From: Nicotiana tabacum
Taxonomy: Eukaryota; Streptophyta; Magnoliopsida; Solanales; Solanaceae
Direction: 5' to 3'
Assembly (NCBI RefSeq): GCF_000715075.1
Contig: NC_134090.1
Coordinates: 48,429,792-48,493,791, forward strand
DNA: 64,000 nt
Part shown: piece by piece, positions 44,301 to 56,640 of the stretch
How positions within the stretch are numbered: position 1 is the first letter of the stretch
Layout: every line of letters begins with the position of its first letter
Made by a program: the position numbers and the translations under genes
Notes under the pieces: model-generated
The model's input: only the letters and a program-made list of their open reading frames with translations
Databases searched by the model: none
What the model was told of the DNA's origin: nothing

Positions 44301-45896
44301 CTACTTGGTCCCAGAAGGACCTTCCCCAGATTCGATCTTCTTGACTCCATCATACAGGTTCCCCAGCTCGCGCAGACCCAACAGCAAGTAGGCTCTGGCC
44401 AGATGTCCTCCTTCACTTCCTTCAGTATTCTGGCAGTCCTCAATCCTCTTTATGACTTTACCCTCCAGCTCTACTAATCCTCGCTCCAGATATTCCAACT
44501 TTCTGTTGGAAGTGATAGTCATCTCTTTCCACTCATCGATTAATCTCATGTTTTTCTCGTGTATTTCCCGGTGTTCATTCTCAAAGTCGTGGACCCTCTT
44601 GCGCATCCTGTTGTATTTGACTTGAGCCTCAGCTTCTTCGTCTATGATCCTATTCCCTCGACCAGTTCCTAGCATCAACATTCCCTTCAGATTTTCCTCT
44701 AACCATGTTGGGTAGAGAGGTTCACACCCCGCACGATACCTGTCTGGCTTCATGGTGTTCTTTTCTACAATGATCTTATAGTGCCACATGTGCTGAGCTT
44801 GGCACTTGTAAGGGGAATCATCATCCTGGAAGTCTGCTATGAAATGGCTCATTTTGGCGATCTTGGGTATAACCTGTTTCTTTCCTGCTTGCCTCATGGC
44901 TCGAATAGGGACATAAGGGTATATCCCTCTCAACCCAATCAACACCAAATGTGGAGCGTCCCTGGATCTAATAATGAATTCGTTTGTTGGGAACCATTCA
45001 AACATCCATTGCACCTGTTCCTCGGTCAGATTGTCGAATAACTCTACCCACTCTTTGGAACTTTTCGGTTAAGCAAACCTGTCCGAAATGTAAGTCATTC
45101 GCTTGGGGTGATGGAAGGCAGTATGGTCGTTCCAAGCCCTTCACGGAAATTCTTGGCGATAGTGACTTTTTTGAAGATGTTCGAATAACCACAACTGCAT
45201 CAACAGGTTACAACCCTCAAAATGCATGACTCCTCTTTGACACCGCTCCAGAGCCCTGTAGGTGTCGGCTATGATCATGGGGACTATAGTGTATGTTTGC
45301 CCATTGATCCCCTCCATCAAAGTCTTGGTGACCATGGCCAACCTAGTATGGATTCTTTACCTTTTCACTGGGAACACTATCAGGCCCAAGAAACACACAA
45401 TGAACACGAACACTCTGCGATGGATGTGGCCCAGAGAAGTGATAGAAAGCTCGTTATGGAAGGTACGGTAGAACTTGCTATGGCCATATCTCTTGTAAAG
45501 GTACTTGAAGGGTATGTAAGACTTCTCTAGGCATCCCAAGTCAGCATTTTTCTTCAACCCCATCATCTTTAGGAACCCTCTACCAGTACAATTCTCCGGT
45601 ACCAACAACCCAGGGATGTCCCAAGTCAATCCTGCAAGTCCCCCAATTTCCTTTAGGAGTGGAGTCATCTCTATGTCGCCGAAATGGAACACAGACCTTT
45701 CACTGTCCCAGAACAAAGTGGCAGCTTCGATCAACTTGTTGTTTGGCTGAATGTCTAGCAGGGAAGGCAAATTACCCAGGTACTTTCTTACATGTTTCTT
45801 GTCACTTAAGGAAAGGTCTTCCTGCCAATCTAGCATCAATGGTGGAATGTTGCTAACCATACCGAATCTGGGGACCTCGTGCCTCATTTTCTGCAA
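44301..45896 (-). pseudogene. Ogre B ORF1 (DUF7745-like protein)
   Basis: One reading frame of about 532 codons broken only by a few stops. N-terminal part (45357-45896): MRHEVPRFGMVSNIPPLMLD, FWDSERSVFHFGDIEMTPLL and IGGLAGLTWDIPG. Middle: YTIVPMIIADTYRALERC. C-terminal part (44301-45014): WMFEWFPTNEFIIRSRD, AKMSHFIADFQDDDSPYKC, then a long coiled coil (AEAQVKYNRMRKRVHDFENE). ORF1 upstream of gag is a defining Ogre feature; the fold matches the plant DUF7745 family, whose function is not known. It starts after a leader of about 680 bases. Recognition of the DUF name is from memory. Confidence 0.78.
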
Positions 45897-46579
45897 AACA
45901 AAAGGGTTAGGCCTTTTCCCCCACCAGACTCGACTATGTAAACATTCATGATTAGCATATTGGCATTTAGTTCTCCAAATTAATGCACAAAACGTGGTTG
46001 TGTCCTTTGGGATTATGGAAACCCCGGTGGACTTTTGGATAAGGCTCGTCTTAAAGGATTATTATGTGGACAACATATTAATCCGACTAGGTTTGACCAT
46101 GATGCATGAATAATTTCAACCAGAGTAAGGTTACTATGGGGGTCTATACTGGTACCCTTAAACGGACAACTTGAGGGGGAAAGGCACGGAACTATCGACT
46201 GCACCGCTGATCGACTAGTTTTACCGCAAATAAGCCTTTCCGAATTTAAGGGTAATAAATAGGAAGAGCGCAACCACTCATCAAGCGTTGCTATAGGATT
46301 TAATACGCACGAGTGGAATATGATGTGGAGCATGATATGCAGCAATAAATAGCATGTAGTCAAGTATTTGCACGTAGGAAAAATAAATACAGTATTTAAA
46401 TAATTGAAAGACAGTTATGGAAAAAGAAAACAAGAGACAAGTCAGTTTTAGGAGTAAAGAAATCATAAATGCTTGAAAATAGACAGTTAAATTCAAATAA
46501 GGGGCAAGGGTACGTGGGATAGAGCATGCTTGGACTAATTTACAAAAGATAAGTTTGTTATGATAAGAGCCTAAAAATA
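45897..46579 (-). other. Ogre B 5' leader
   Basis: Untranslated region between PBS and ORF1; no gene seen. It aligns with 61127-61832 of element A. Confidence 0.7.
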
Positions 46580-46597
46580 TCCCCAGCAGAGTCGCCA
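46580..46597 (-). other. Primer binding site of Ogre B, tRNA-Arg type
   Basis: On the minus strand TGGCGACTCTGCTGGGGA, three bases inside the 5' LTR. It matches the 3' end of plant tRNA-Arg(ACG) except for two adjacent bases (TG where I expect CA), and is identical to the PBS of element A. tRNA-Arg priming is characteristic of Ogre. Confidence 0.82.
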
Positions 46598-46600
46598 TGA

Positions 46601-49600
46601 TGTCGCGCCCCCTTTTTTCCTCCGCGGAAAAAGTTCGGGTTTCGACGTTCATGGGGGTAATAACTCATTTCCTTTTGGGATTTGGGTATTTGGAAGAGTC
46701 GCCACCTAACGGATTATGGTGCGTTAGGGCACCTAGAGCAATTAACTATTAGACTAGTTTGCATTACCAGAGATTTAGGGTAAGGGCTCAAAATAACCTT
46801 GAGGATAAGGTGTTAGGCACCCCTCTCGGTCCACAACAATGGGTCCCGGCCGAAATTATACTTATCTGAATTAGTCCTTTTAAACACATACTTGCAAATA
46901 AAGGCATGTTAAGCACATATATGACTCAAGTAATGGAACAGGGGAAAAGGTTCGAACAAGTTGCACATATATAAAGAAAAGTAAGGTTTAAACATCGGGA
47001 ATTGGGAAAGATGGGTCCTAGGTTGGTTAGCCTACAGGATCATACCCACACAATGCCTGGTAATCACTCCTCAATGAGGGGCTACACGTGACATTAGCAC
47101 GTAGTCATCATATCCTTTACTACCCAATTCCCTTCCCTTGGTCATAGCCTAAAGCGTTCTAGTAACCTTGGAAAAATGTCTTATGCGTGCACTACTCGTC
47201 CCTTCCTCGTGGCCCTGGAGGTATTTAGGACCTCTAATTTGGGTAGTTCTAGAACTTCCTAAGGTTTAAAGGATAAAAGTCTAGGCGTCAATCAAAAACA
47301 ATTAGGACTGCATTTAAAGAGAACAAATTACTGGCCTTCAGTCACCTCCACAAATATAACAAGTAAGTGCACGTCTTCAAAAAAACAATCAAGTATTTAA
47401 TTGAAAATCCTAGAACATGATAGCTACGTGAGTAGGGAGTATTCAGCATTGAATTAGGACTGAAGTATCAAAGACCTACTGATTTTAGACCTGTGAATAC
47501 GAGCAGTTTTAAAGCGCAATTTTATAGTTACAGGACTTTAATCGCCATATAAGCTTGCCTAAATGCATAACAGTGGTGTCCTAAGAGCATGATATCTATA
47601 TTCAATAGAAATGCAGTAAAATAGTAAAATGATTTTTAAACGATAACTCGAGATCCTATAGGCATGCTTTCTAACAGTATTAATTTAAGACAACGTTTGA
47701 AAACTTATTAAATAAGCGACAGATTAATTGATTAACCCAATTCAGAATAAACAAACGTGAATTAAACGAATTTATTTAACTAAACTGGTTTTAAGTTCCA
47801 AGGGCATGATTTCTATTAGAGGTTATTTTAATTCCTATAGGCATGGTATCTAAGTTTTAAAAGCTGACTTAGAACTTATAGGCATGATTTCTAGGGAGAC
47901 GAATTTGAATACACGCTGTAATGAAAATTGAACTTCAATTACTCTACACTTTATAGGCATGATGTCTAATTATAAAGCTGATTTTAACACTATAGACATG
48001 ACCTCTATTAATAAAGCCATTTAGATTCTATAGACAAGGTTTCTAATATTATGGAAGTAAAGCAAACACAGCAAACACATCTGAATCAACACGATCCTAT
48101 AGGCATGGTATCTACCCAATTTAACCACAATAATATACTACCCTCCCTTTTCACTAATCACCCCGTTGTTGTTTACAATAATTATTACAAACCAACGAAT
48201 TAAATAAAAATACATAAATAAACAGGAGTTAATCTATAGGGAGCCTGCAATAGGCCCAAATTACTTCCAAGCCTCCAACTGCCTCAAATGCCAAAGTTCC
48301 ATAGCCAATTTCATGTCTAGGTGTGTCAGAGTTCCCTAAGGACCTCAAGGATACCGGGCAGTACTCACATCTAGACCTTTTCTCAAATAATAACTGATTT
48401 AGGTGCAGTGTGGAAAGGCTAGCTCTGACATGCCAGAGTCCAGAGAGATCTCAAGGATCTCAAGGCAGTACACATATCAGAGGGGCAGAACCTAGTATTC
48501 TAAGAATAAGTGGAAGTGCATAACAGTTGAAAGAGTTTAATAGAAAGGTCTTAAGACTGAAAAAGAACTTTTGAAAACCATTAGTGCTGAAACAGTTTGA
48601 GGAAAAGTGTGAAGAAAACAATTGGCAATCATAACCAAGTCATAGTACAAGTTTCAGGAACAACTTTCACACAAAGGGGATAGGTGTTGGGAACATAGAG
48701 GGTATCCTTTAATGGAGCATAATAACGACAGGACATAGGGAGTTTTGAGGGGGTTCCACATATGCAGCAAAGATCACAGCAGAAACATGCCTCACAAAGT
48801 TAGAATTACTTTAAAGTGATTGACCGACTTAGTAGGAATGAAACAGAACAGGAAAGGACTTGAATGAGCATGCTGGGCAAGTATTAACAATGGAGGCATG
48901 CTAATTATATAGAAACAGAGTTTAGGAAGGACAGTAATTAGTCCAAACAGGCTTAAGTTACCTTTGCAGACATGGTAATCAAGACAACAAACAGGCAAAT
49001 AAAGTGGAAACATTTAATCATAGGTTTGACTGAGCAGTATTAGACATGCTTGGATAAGTAGTAGATAGAAACATGAACATACATAAGCCATATGAACTAA
49101 AACAGTAAGTAAACACATAGGTTTGATTCTTAAAAATTAATCGGAAGCATACCTAGATAAAGAATGAAAAGTACAAGAAGTGAGAAAGGTAGTGTGCAAC
49201 TTCCAGCCTTGGCTTGCAGTTGGCTAGAATGGCAAAGATCACAAGTAGCAAAGAGAGCAGAAAGAGAGCCTTTAGAGTGTAAAGAGTAGTGATTTTTCGA
49301 ACTATTGTTCGTTGTTGAAGTGAGAATAGGAGGGAGTTTATATAGTAATCAAAAGCTTAGCAAAATAAGGTAAGGGATCAATTAAGTAGCAATTAGAGAG
49401 ATTCAAGGAATCAATCACATGTAAAAATCAGTAAGTCGTCCCCTTAATCCAGGGATAATCAAATCAACGGTAAAAGCATACTAGATATTTAAGGAAAATA
49501 ATCAAGTAAGGTTTGGTATAGAGTAGGTAATTATGAGTAAATGAATAGAAGTTTCAATTAAGGTAACAATCAATAAAGATCAGCAAATAACAAATAAGGC

Positions 49601-51260
49601 AAGGGGAAAGCTAATTAAGGCAAAGGGTTCAATTAAAAATAAGAATCAAAGTTTGTTAAGGAAAAGAGTTCAAATCAAATCAGGGAATAAGAATTTCAGA
49701 ATAGTCAAGGAGAAAATCACGTATAGAGTCACAAGTTTAGCAAATAAAATAAGGTAAGAAATAAATAGTCAGGATTCAACACGTAATTTTAACGAAATAA
49801 ATAGTTAAAACGACACTGATTCAAAGATATAGGTGTTAACATGAATAGTTAGGATGAACACAAGTATATAGAATCAGTGAAAGGTTGCAATAAAAAATTC
49901 AGTAGAGGCATATTAGGACAAGAAAATCACGAGGAATCACAAGAACCAAAGCAAGAACACAATCAGTATACCAATACTCAGAAAACCAGATGAAGAACGC
50001 TAAAAATTAGGGCTTTTAGTACAAGCGAGTTAAGGTTTACCAAATCAATCAAAACACATAAGAAGCAGAAGATTAAACACTCAAAAAATCATCAAACATT
50101 TTGTAAAAGAAATTTCCGAAAACCCTAGTTTAGAAAAGGAAGAAAATCACTTGAAAATCATACGATTCTTGTAAAGAAAATCAAGGTTTTTGTAAAACTC
50201 ATATGAAACGAGTCGAAATCCTCTCAGATATGCACAGATCTAAGAGGTTCAGAAAAAGAAATTAGGATTTCGAAGAGAACCATATAGAGGTCAAGAAACA
50301 TGATTAGAAACTCATTGATCATAGTCAATATAGGACAATCTTACTCGAAATCACACTGGAATGGCCTGAAACAGGCGAGAAAGGAACCATAGATGCAAGC
50401 CAACTAGCCCTGGTCCCTTGAGGTCCTTGGAGATGGCAAGAATAACGTGAGAGAGGCCATTTGAGACCTGGGAGATGGTGAGAAACCACCGTAGATAGCC
50501 ATAGGTGAGTGTCAGTGAGGTTTGATTAGGGTTAGGTTTGAGAGCGTTCGATATAGGAGAGGGGTTTCAGGGTGGCGGATGGTGTAGAATGATAGGGTTT
50601 CGGGGGTCTTTCAGTTTATTTTAGGAAGGGTCGTTTGTGGCCGTTGATCTTTATGATCAACGGCCGAATTAAAGGGTATTGGGGCAGGATCGGGTCTTCA
50701 GGGTTTGGGCTGGATAATATTAATTAAAAATTTGGCTGGTATTATGTTGGAATAGGGCTGAAATTGAAATAAAACAGGCCAGATTTGAAATAGCCACTTT
50801 TAATAAATATATAATTTATAAAAATAATAAATGTTTTCCAAAAAATATTTTAGTGTACTAAAATGAATTCAAATAGTTGTTTAACATTTTAAAAATATAA
50901 AAGATCATTTTATGCATCAATAATGCAATTATGCATTAGTAGGGCTATTATTGCAAAGATATGCAATTTAGCCTAAAAAATTTAAATATAATTATAAAAA
51001 ATGCACTAAAAATGTTTAAATACTATTTTGGCACAAATAAAGAATTTAGATGATTAAATCACCACAAAAATAATTTGAAGGATAATTATTGAAAATTTTT
51101 ATAAATAAAAAGAGAAGGAATAAATCAATTTGGAGCTTTTAAAAATTATAGAAAATTATAAAAATGCTTATGCATGCTTATAACTGCATATGTGCTATTT
51201 TGAAAGTATATATATATATATATATATATATAACATATGAGAAAAAATTGTGTATCAACA
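46601..51260 (-). repeat. 5' LTR of Ogre B (4660 bp)
   Basis: TGTCGCGCCC to ATCAACA in plus coordinates. TATA box at 49337-49344, stem-loop at 48316-48375, U3 palindrome at 50642-50662, (TA)13 at 51207-51232. It differs from the 3' LTR by scattered substitutions, densest at CpG sites in the first 300 bases. No genes. Confidence 0.93.
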
Positions 51261-52837
51261 GCAGGCATGCTTACAAGAGTAAAGCTATCCAGTTGGTCTA
51301 TCAAAAACAGGTTAGACTTAGAAGTCATAGACCTCCTCTCAGCACGAGGCAATAGAACTTTTTTTACCAATTCGAAAAGCAGTTGATAAATAGGGAGTAA
51401 TGCCTTCTTGTGGATCTGGTCCCCCTTTTGGTTCGCATTGTCCTTTACCACGGCATTTCGGAAATTATACTGACACACTCCTTCACACTGGTCACACCAA
51501 CTGTAGGGACTTTAAGAATTTCCCCAAGAAATATTACATCGAACACGATATCTACTCCATTCACCAAAGCACAAATATGGTTGGTCTCAACGGGAAAGAG
51601 TCTAGCAAAGAAGCTTTGAACCTCATCCTCATACACCTTAGGTCCATCTATTTGGAATAGATGCCCCCATTGTTGAAACTCGAACCATTTCAAGAACTTG
51701 TCGCATACCAGCCATCTCAGAGATTGCTGGGTCAAATGTACGACCTAGCAGAACCTTTTGGTGACCTAGGCATTCTGAAATGGAACTGCCTTCACTTCTC
51801 AGTCTCTTCACAGAACTAGGTTCCTGAATAGTTTCAGACTTGCGTTTGCCGGACTTCCCACCACTTGATTTCTCTTTTCCCTTAGACTTGATTAACACAT
51901 CCTCATCAGACATCAAGGACTCACCCACAACATCCTTCAACTTGGAACTGGGGGTTGAAACTTTCTCTACTAAAGCAGGCTGCTGCTTCTTCTGGGACCG
52001 TCTCACCAAGGAACCAGGTTCCTCTGGTGTTTCCTCTTCCACTTCTACCACAGGGACCGCTTTATCACATACGGGCACATTATCTTTCACCAACCACCTC
52101 CTTTGCTTCTTACTACTTTTTCTGCTCTTTTTAGGGGCAGAGCCGTAGGCCACCTTAGCTTACAACCTGGTAGTAGGTCGCTTGGTGGAAGACTCAGGAG
52201 TGGACACCACCCTTCGCTTAATTATGAATGCATCAAGAGCCAGGTTGTCTAAATCCTCCTCATCGCTGGACCTCATCTCAGGAGCTTGAATGTCTAGAGG
52301 CGCAACAGCAAATGCAGGAGCAGAACTATCCTGGGAATGAGAACCCTGACTTGAGTCCTCCGGAGAGGGATCAGGTGCCTCATGTGAGTGCCCAGTAGTT
52401 TCTGCTAGTGCATCATCCTCAACAGTCACTATGGCTCCTTCTTCCCCCATACCATGTACCTCGTTTCTATGAGAAATTATCTCATGAAGGACACCGTTGG
52501 CAGATACCACAAAGATAGTTACAACATTTTCTTCCTCAATCGGCACCATTGCCACCACAAAATCTGCAGTAACAATGGCGGAATCCTCTACGACCTCATG
52601 GCTTTGACCTTGTTCTCCACTTGTTCTTTGATAAGTGGGAACCTCAGAAGATAGAGAGGACAGATCAACAATTTTAGGGGTTTTTGAAATGGACAGAGAC
52701 AGGGAATCTGGGTGAGGTGTGATTTCAGCGGGGAGAGTAGGAGTGGTTATAAAAGACTCAGAGGGAATGGCGGACTCCATAGGTTTTTCAGTACCAGGGA
52801 TGACTGAGGCAGGGATGTCGGAGTTTGTATCAGCCAT
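51261..52837 (-). pseudogene. Copia extra 3' ORF, N-terminal and middle part
   Basis: It starts at MADTNSDIPASVIPGTEKP (52837) and runs through a Ser/Thr/Glu-rich acidic region, a stop near 52158 (CAA to TAA), and a Lys/Arg-rich basic region in the same frame (APKKSRKSSKKQRR, KSGKRKSE). A frameshift near 51690 leads to the conserved part with FQQWGHLF, VNGVDIVFDVIFLGEILKVP and LPIYQLLFELVKKVLLPRAE. Ogre B then interrupts it, and it resumes at 30140. In all about 690 codons. Extra ORFs in this place are called env-like in Sireviruses; I see no signal peptide or membrane segment, and the conserved part resembles the 'putative plant transposon protein' family. Confidence 0.75.
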
Positions 52838-53322
52838 TGAAAAAATGGAGTGAAGGTACTCTAGGAAGTTCTAATGGAAGACTTATGGTTTGTGGAGAAA
52901 AGAAGAGGGTTTTATTAAAGATGGATAATTATGAAGAGAGAGATAGGGACTGGTTCTGAAACGACGGTTGTGCGTGGAGAAGTGCAACGTTTCAGAGGAA
53001 GATGGAACGATTTTTAGTGAAGAGACGTGACAGCAGGATCTGAAAAGGTGGATGACATGGCAGTTGTGTTTTGCACCTTTTTAAGACGTGTATTAAAGAA
53101 TGCACAGAACTACTCACCTTTGGTACAAGAACCAGGTTCTTGACCTGTTATTTGAAAGTATCAATCCTCTTTTCTCGTCCATGCACTGCATTTATAGCTT
53201 CTATTCTCATCATGGTGTTTACCTGCAACGGTATTGAAGTGTTTTAGACTTGGCCAGAAAACACTTTTAGCTAGTTTTACCTGAAGGTGATTTTTATAGC
53301 CAAATGATGAGGAATCGGGTTC
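52838..53322 (-). other. Spacer between copia RNase H and extra ORF
   Basis: No coding region recognised. It would hold the leader of any separate mRNA for the extra ORF; I cannot identify a promoter. Confidence 0.5.
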
Positions 53323-53874
53323 TCAATTGGGCTTTCGCATCCCCAGCTTCACTCTGTTTCTTTCAAAATGTTCCCTACTAAATGCTTTGGTGAAGTTATC
53401 TACAATTTTGTCTTCTGTGCTACAAAACTTTATACAGATCAACCCTTTCTCCATATTGTCCCTCAGAAAGTGATGCCTTACATTAATATGCTTGGTCCTT
53501 TTGTGTTGAACTGGATTCTTAGCCATATTGAGTGCACTGGTGTTGTCACATAGAAGGGGCACACTCTTAGTAAGTACCCCAAAATCTTCCAGTTGCTGCT
53601 TAATCCATAGAAGTTGAGCACAGCAGGATGTTGCAGCTACATATTCTGCTTCAGCTGTTGAAAGAGCCACTAAATTTTGCTTCCTTGTTCCTCAGGAGAT
53701 GAGACATGATCCTAGAAAGTGTGCCATTCTAAAAATGATTTTCCTATCCACAAGATAACCTGCATAGTCTGCATCAGCATATCCAATGAGATTAAAACTG
53801 TCACTTGAGGGATAATAAAGAACCAGGTCATGTGTTCCTCTAAGGTATCTCAGAATTCTTTTGGCAGCCTTCAA
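53323..53874 (-). pseudogene. Copia RNase H
   Basis: C-terminal domain of copia pol. Motifs: LIGYADADYAG (53692-53874), then STAEAEYVAATSCCAQLLW, LLCDNTSALNMAKNP and KHINVRHHFLRD (53323-53670). Asp, Glu and Asp of the active site are visible. The frame changes near 53690 relative to RT, and a stretch before STAEAEY is damaged. Confidence 0.85.
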
Positions 53875-54976
53875 ATGAGATTCCTTGGGATTTGATTGAA
53901 ACCTTGCACATAACCCTCACACTGAAGACAATATTAGGTCTGTTGATAGTGAGATAGAGAAGAGTCCCAAAGATGCCTCTATACATGGTTTGATTCACAG
54001 GAGATCCAGTTTCATCCATGTCCAGTCGAGTGGTCGTCGCAATGGGAGTGTCTATCACCTTTGATGCTTCCATGTCAAACCTATTCAAGAGCTCCCTAAT
54101 GTATTTTTGCTGACAAATGAATGTACCCTTTGAGGACTGTTTTACTTAAAGACCCAAGAAGAAGTTTAGTTCCCCCATCATGCTCATTTCAAACTCACTT
54201 CCCATGAGTTTTGCAAATTCTTCACATAGAGACTCAGATGTTGCCCCAAAAATGATATCATCAATATAGACCTAAACAATGAGCAGGTTCCTTCCCTGTT
54301 TCTTTAGGAACAAGGTGTTGTTTATTTTCCCTCTTTTAAAACCATTTTCCAAGAGGAACTTTGACAGCCTTTCATACCAAGCTCGAGGAGCCTGCTTCAA
54401 CCCATACAATGCTTTGTCCAGTTTAAACACATAATCAGGGTGTCCATGACATTCAAACCCTAGAGGTTGCTTCACATAAACTTCTTCCTTAAGAAGTCCA
54501 TTCAAAAAATCACTTTTGACATCCATTTGGAACAAGGTAAATTCCATATGAGATGCAAAAGCAATTAGAATTCTAATAGCTTTCACGCGAGCGACCGGAG
54601 CAAACGTTTCATCATAATCAATCCCTTCCTCCTGATTGTAACCTTGAACCACTAGCCCAGCCTTATTCCTTGTGGTATTTCCATGTTCATCAAGCTTGTT
54701 CCTGAATACCCACTTGGTTTCTATAATGGTTTGATTTGAGGGTCTAGGTACCAAGTGCCAGACATTGTTCCTTTCAAACTGATGTAACTTATCTTGCATG
54801 GATGTAATCCAATCTGCATCTTTTAAGGCTTCCTTGATATTCTTGGGTTCTATTTGGGAGAGAAAGGCTGAGAAGGCAAGTGAATTTCTGGCTTTTGACC
54901 TGGTTTGTACTCTGTAATCTAGAGGGGTAATTATGTTGTCAAGAGGATGAGAGCTTTTGTGTCTCCAGTTAGACAT
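53875..54976 (-). pseudogene. Copia reverse transcriptase (RVT_2 type)
   Basis: Block 54272-54976: [63 protein letters not shown] and [15 protein letters not shown]. The catalytic VYIDDIIFGA at about 54240-54270 follows a TAG that probably replaces Gln. After another stop the C-terminal part continues (53875-54088, LLYLTINRPNIVFSV) in the same frame. Typical copia RT position after integrase. Confidence 0.86.
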
Positions 54977-55339
54977 CTAAGCTTCATTTGTAGAGAATGT
55001 GGGTACGTTTGACTTGTTTTCCTGTGTTCTTCTCTCAGGTGCTAGTGGAGTACCCTAAACTACGTCAACCACTCTTTCTTCAACTTCAGTGGTTGTAATT
55101 GAAGTACCTGGTTCTATTGAAGATGAGGCAGTATTGTCTTCACTCAACCCTTTTACTTGGCTCATCATATTCACCTTTCCATTTGTCATGTCAATGACTT
55201 CACCAGGGACTAGTAGGGGTTCTCTATCTTGATCTTTTTCAGCACTCTTCTCACAGGATGGATAAGACTCATCAAAAATAATATGAACACTTTCCTCAAA
55301 ACATTGAGTCCGCTTATTGTATATCTTGTACGATTTTCT
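54977..55339 (-). pseudogene. Copia integrase-RT linker
   Basis: Low-complexity linker of the pol polyprotein in the same frame as its neighbours but with several stops. No motif expected or seen. Confidence 0.6.
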
Positions 55340-56287
55340 TTAAGAAGAGTAGCCCAGAAATATTCCTTCATCACTCTTGGAATCAAATTTACCAAGCTGG
55401 TCCTTTCTATTATTGAGAACATAACATTTGCAACCAATTGTTCTTAGGTGAGTCAACTTGGGTTTCCTTCCATTTAGCAACTCATATGGGGTTTTGTTCA
55501 GGAGTGATCTGATCATGCACCTGTTCACCAAGTAGCAGGAAGTGTTGATTGCTTCAGTCCAGAAATTCTTTGCAATTTCACTATCGATTAGCATTGTTAT
55601 TGCCATCTCTTCAAGAGTTCTATTCTTCCTTTCCACTACTCCATTTTGCTGGGAAGTTCTGGGAGCTGAGAAGTTATGAGTGATGCCATTTTCATTATAG
55701 AACTCATCAAATTTGGCATTGTCAAATTTTGTTCCATGATCTGATCTAATGCATGCGACACTAGACTTCATCTTCATCTGGATTTTCTTCACAAAGGCCA
55801 CAAACACCTCAAAGGTTTCATCTTTAGTTTTAAGAAACAGAGTCCATGTGAATCTGGAGTAGTCATTCACTATCACAAAAATGTATCTTTTTCCTCCCCT
55901 GCTTTGCAATCTTATAGGACCACATAGGTCCATATGTAGAAGCTTGAGTGGCTTTGAGGTGCTCATATCCCTTTTAGACTTAAAAGAGGACTTCACATGT
56001 TTTCCTCTAGCACAGGCATCACAAACTTTTTGTACCTTGAACTTTGACATAGGCATACCATGGACCAGGTCCTACTTAATTAGTTTGTTCAGAAGGGAGA
56101 AGCTTGTGTGCCCCAATCTTCTGTGCCACAGTTCAGCATCATCATCAACAGCTTTCAGACAACTCAGATCACCACTTTGTAAGGACTCGAAATCAGCAAC
56201 ATAGATGTTCTTGTATCTCTTGGCCACAAGTACCACTTCACCAGTTACCAGATCAGTAACTGTACATATCTTGGACAACAATTCCAC
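55340..56287 (-). pseudogene. Copia integrase with GAG-pre-integrase zinc finger
   Basis: The N-terminal part (56072-56287) has WHRRLGHTSFSLLNKL, the His pair of the zinc finger. A stop near 56058 separates it, in the same frame, from 55340-56056 with CDACARGKH and the core DDE residues: Asp in HMDLCGP, Asp in RSDHGTKF and Glu in GVVERKNRT. The C-terminal part contains GCKCYVLNNRKDQLGKFD and EGIFLGYSS, then a stop. The catalytic core is uninterrupted. Confidence 0.87.
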
Positions 56288-56640
56288 CTTGTTTCCTTTA
56301 TCACAGATCTAAGAGATACTCAAGAGACTGTACTTAAGACCATTGACATAGTACATATTCAATAGAATGACTGAGTGATTTCTCGACTTTTCCAACTCCA
56401 AGAATGTACCCTTTTTTCCCATTGTCAAAGGATACACTCCCTCCTTGCAGGGCTTTTAGTGAAAGAAAGTCCATGGTGTTCCCAGTCATGTGCTTTGAAT
56501 ACTCACTATCCATGAACCATTGTTGATCGCTTCCTTTCACCGTTCCCTGCACAAGAAGATCAAGAGTTAGTTTTAGGAATCCAAGCAAGTTTGGGTCCTT
56601 TGTAGTAGGCAAGAGGATGAATAAGAGCACTCTTAGTCCA
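56288..56640 (-). pseudogene. Copia protease
   Basis: The active site reads WFMDSEYSKHMTGN, where copia proteases have Asp-Ser-Gly; the glycine is replaced by Glu (GGA to GAA type), which should abolish activity. It continues with VSFDNGKKGYILGVGKV. Frame shifts separate it from gag and integrase. Confidence 0.75.

Larger units (their letters stand above)
30146..51260 (-). mobile_element. Ogre/Tat-type element B, full length (21,115 bp)
   Basis: Complete structure on the minus strand: 5' LTR 46601-51260, PBS 46580-46597, leader, ORF1, gag, protease, RT, two RNase H domains, integrase, 3' UTR with tandem repeats and hairpins, PPT and 3' LTR 30146-34786. Five-base target duplication GCAGG. It is the youngest and best-kept element here: RT-thumb-RNase H (242 codons), RNase H-integrase (261 codons) and protease (318 codons) are long open blocks. 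Stops and a few frameshifts still make it defective. Confidence 0.94.

Noticed and set aside
46580..46597. tRNA gene fragment
   Set aside because: Only the 18 bases complementary to a tRNA 3' end are present, in the position of a primer binding site.
51146..51478. Continuous open frame from the B LTR into the copia ORF
   Set aside because: It reads through the TA microsatellite and the LTR end; only the part right of 51260 is true coding sequence.
52160..52837. Possible envelope protein in the copia extra ORF
   Set aside because: No signal peptide, no transmembrane segment and no furin-like site; acidic and Ser/Thr-rich, then basic. I keep it as a protein of unknown function.
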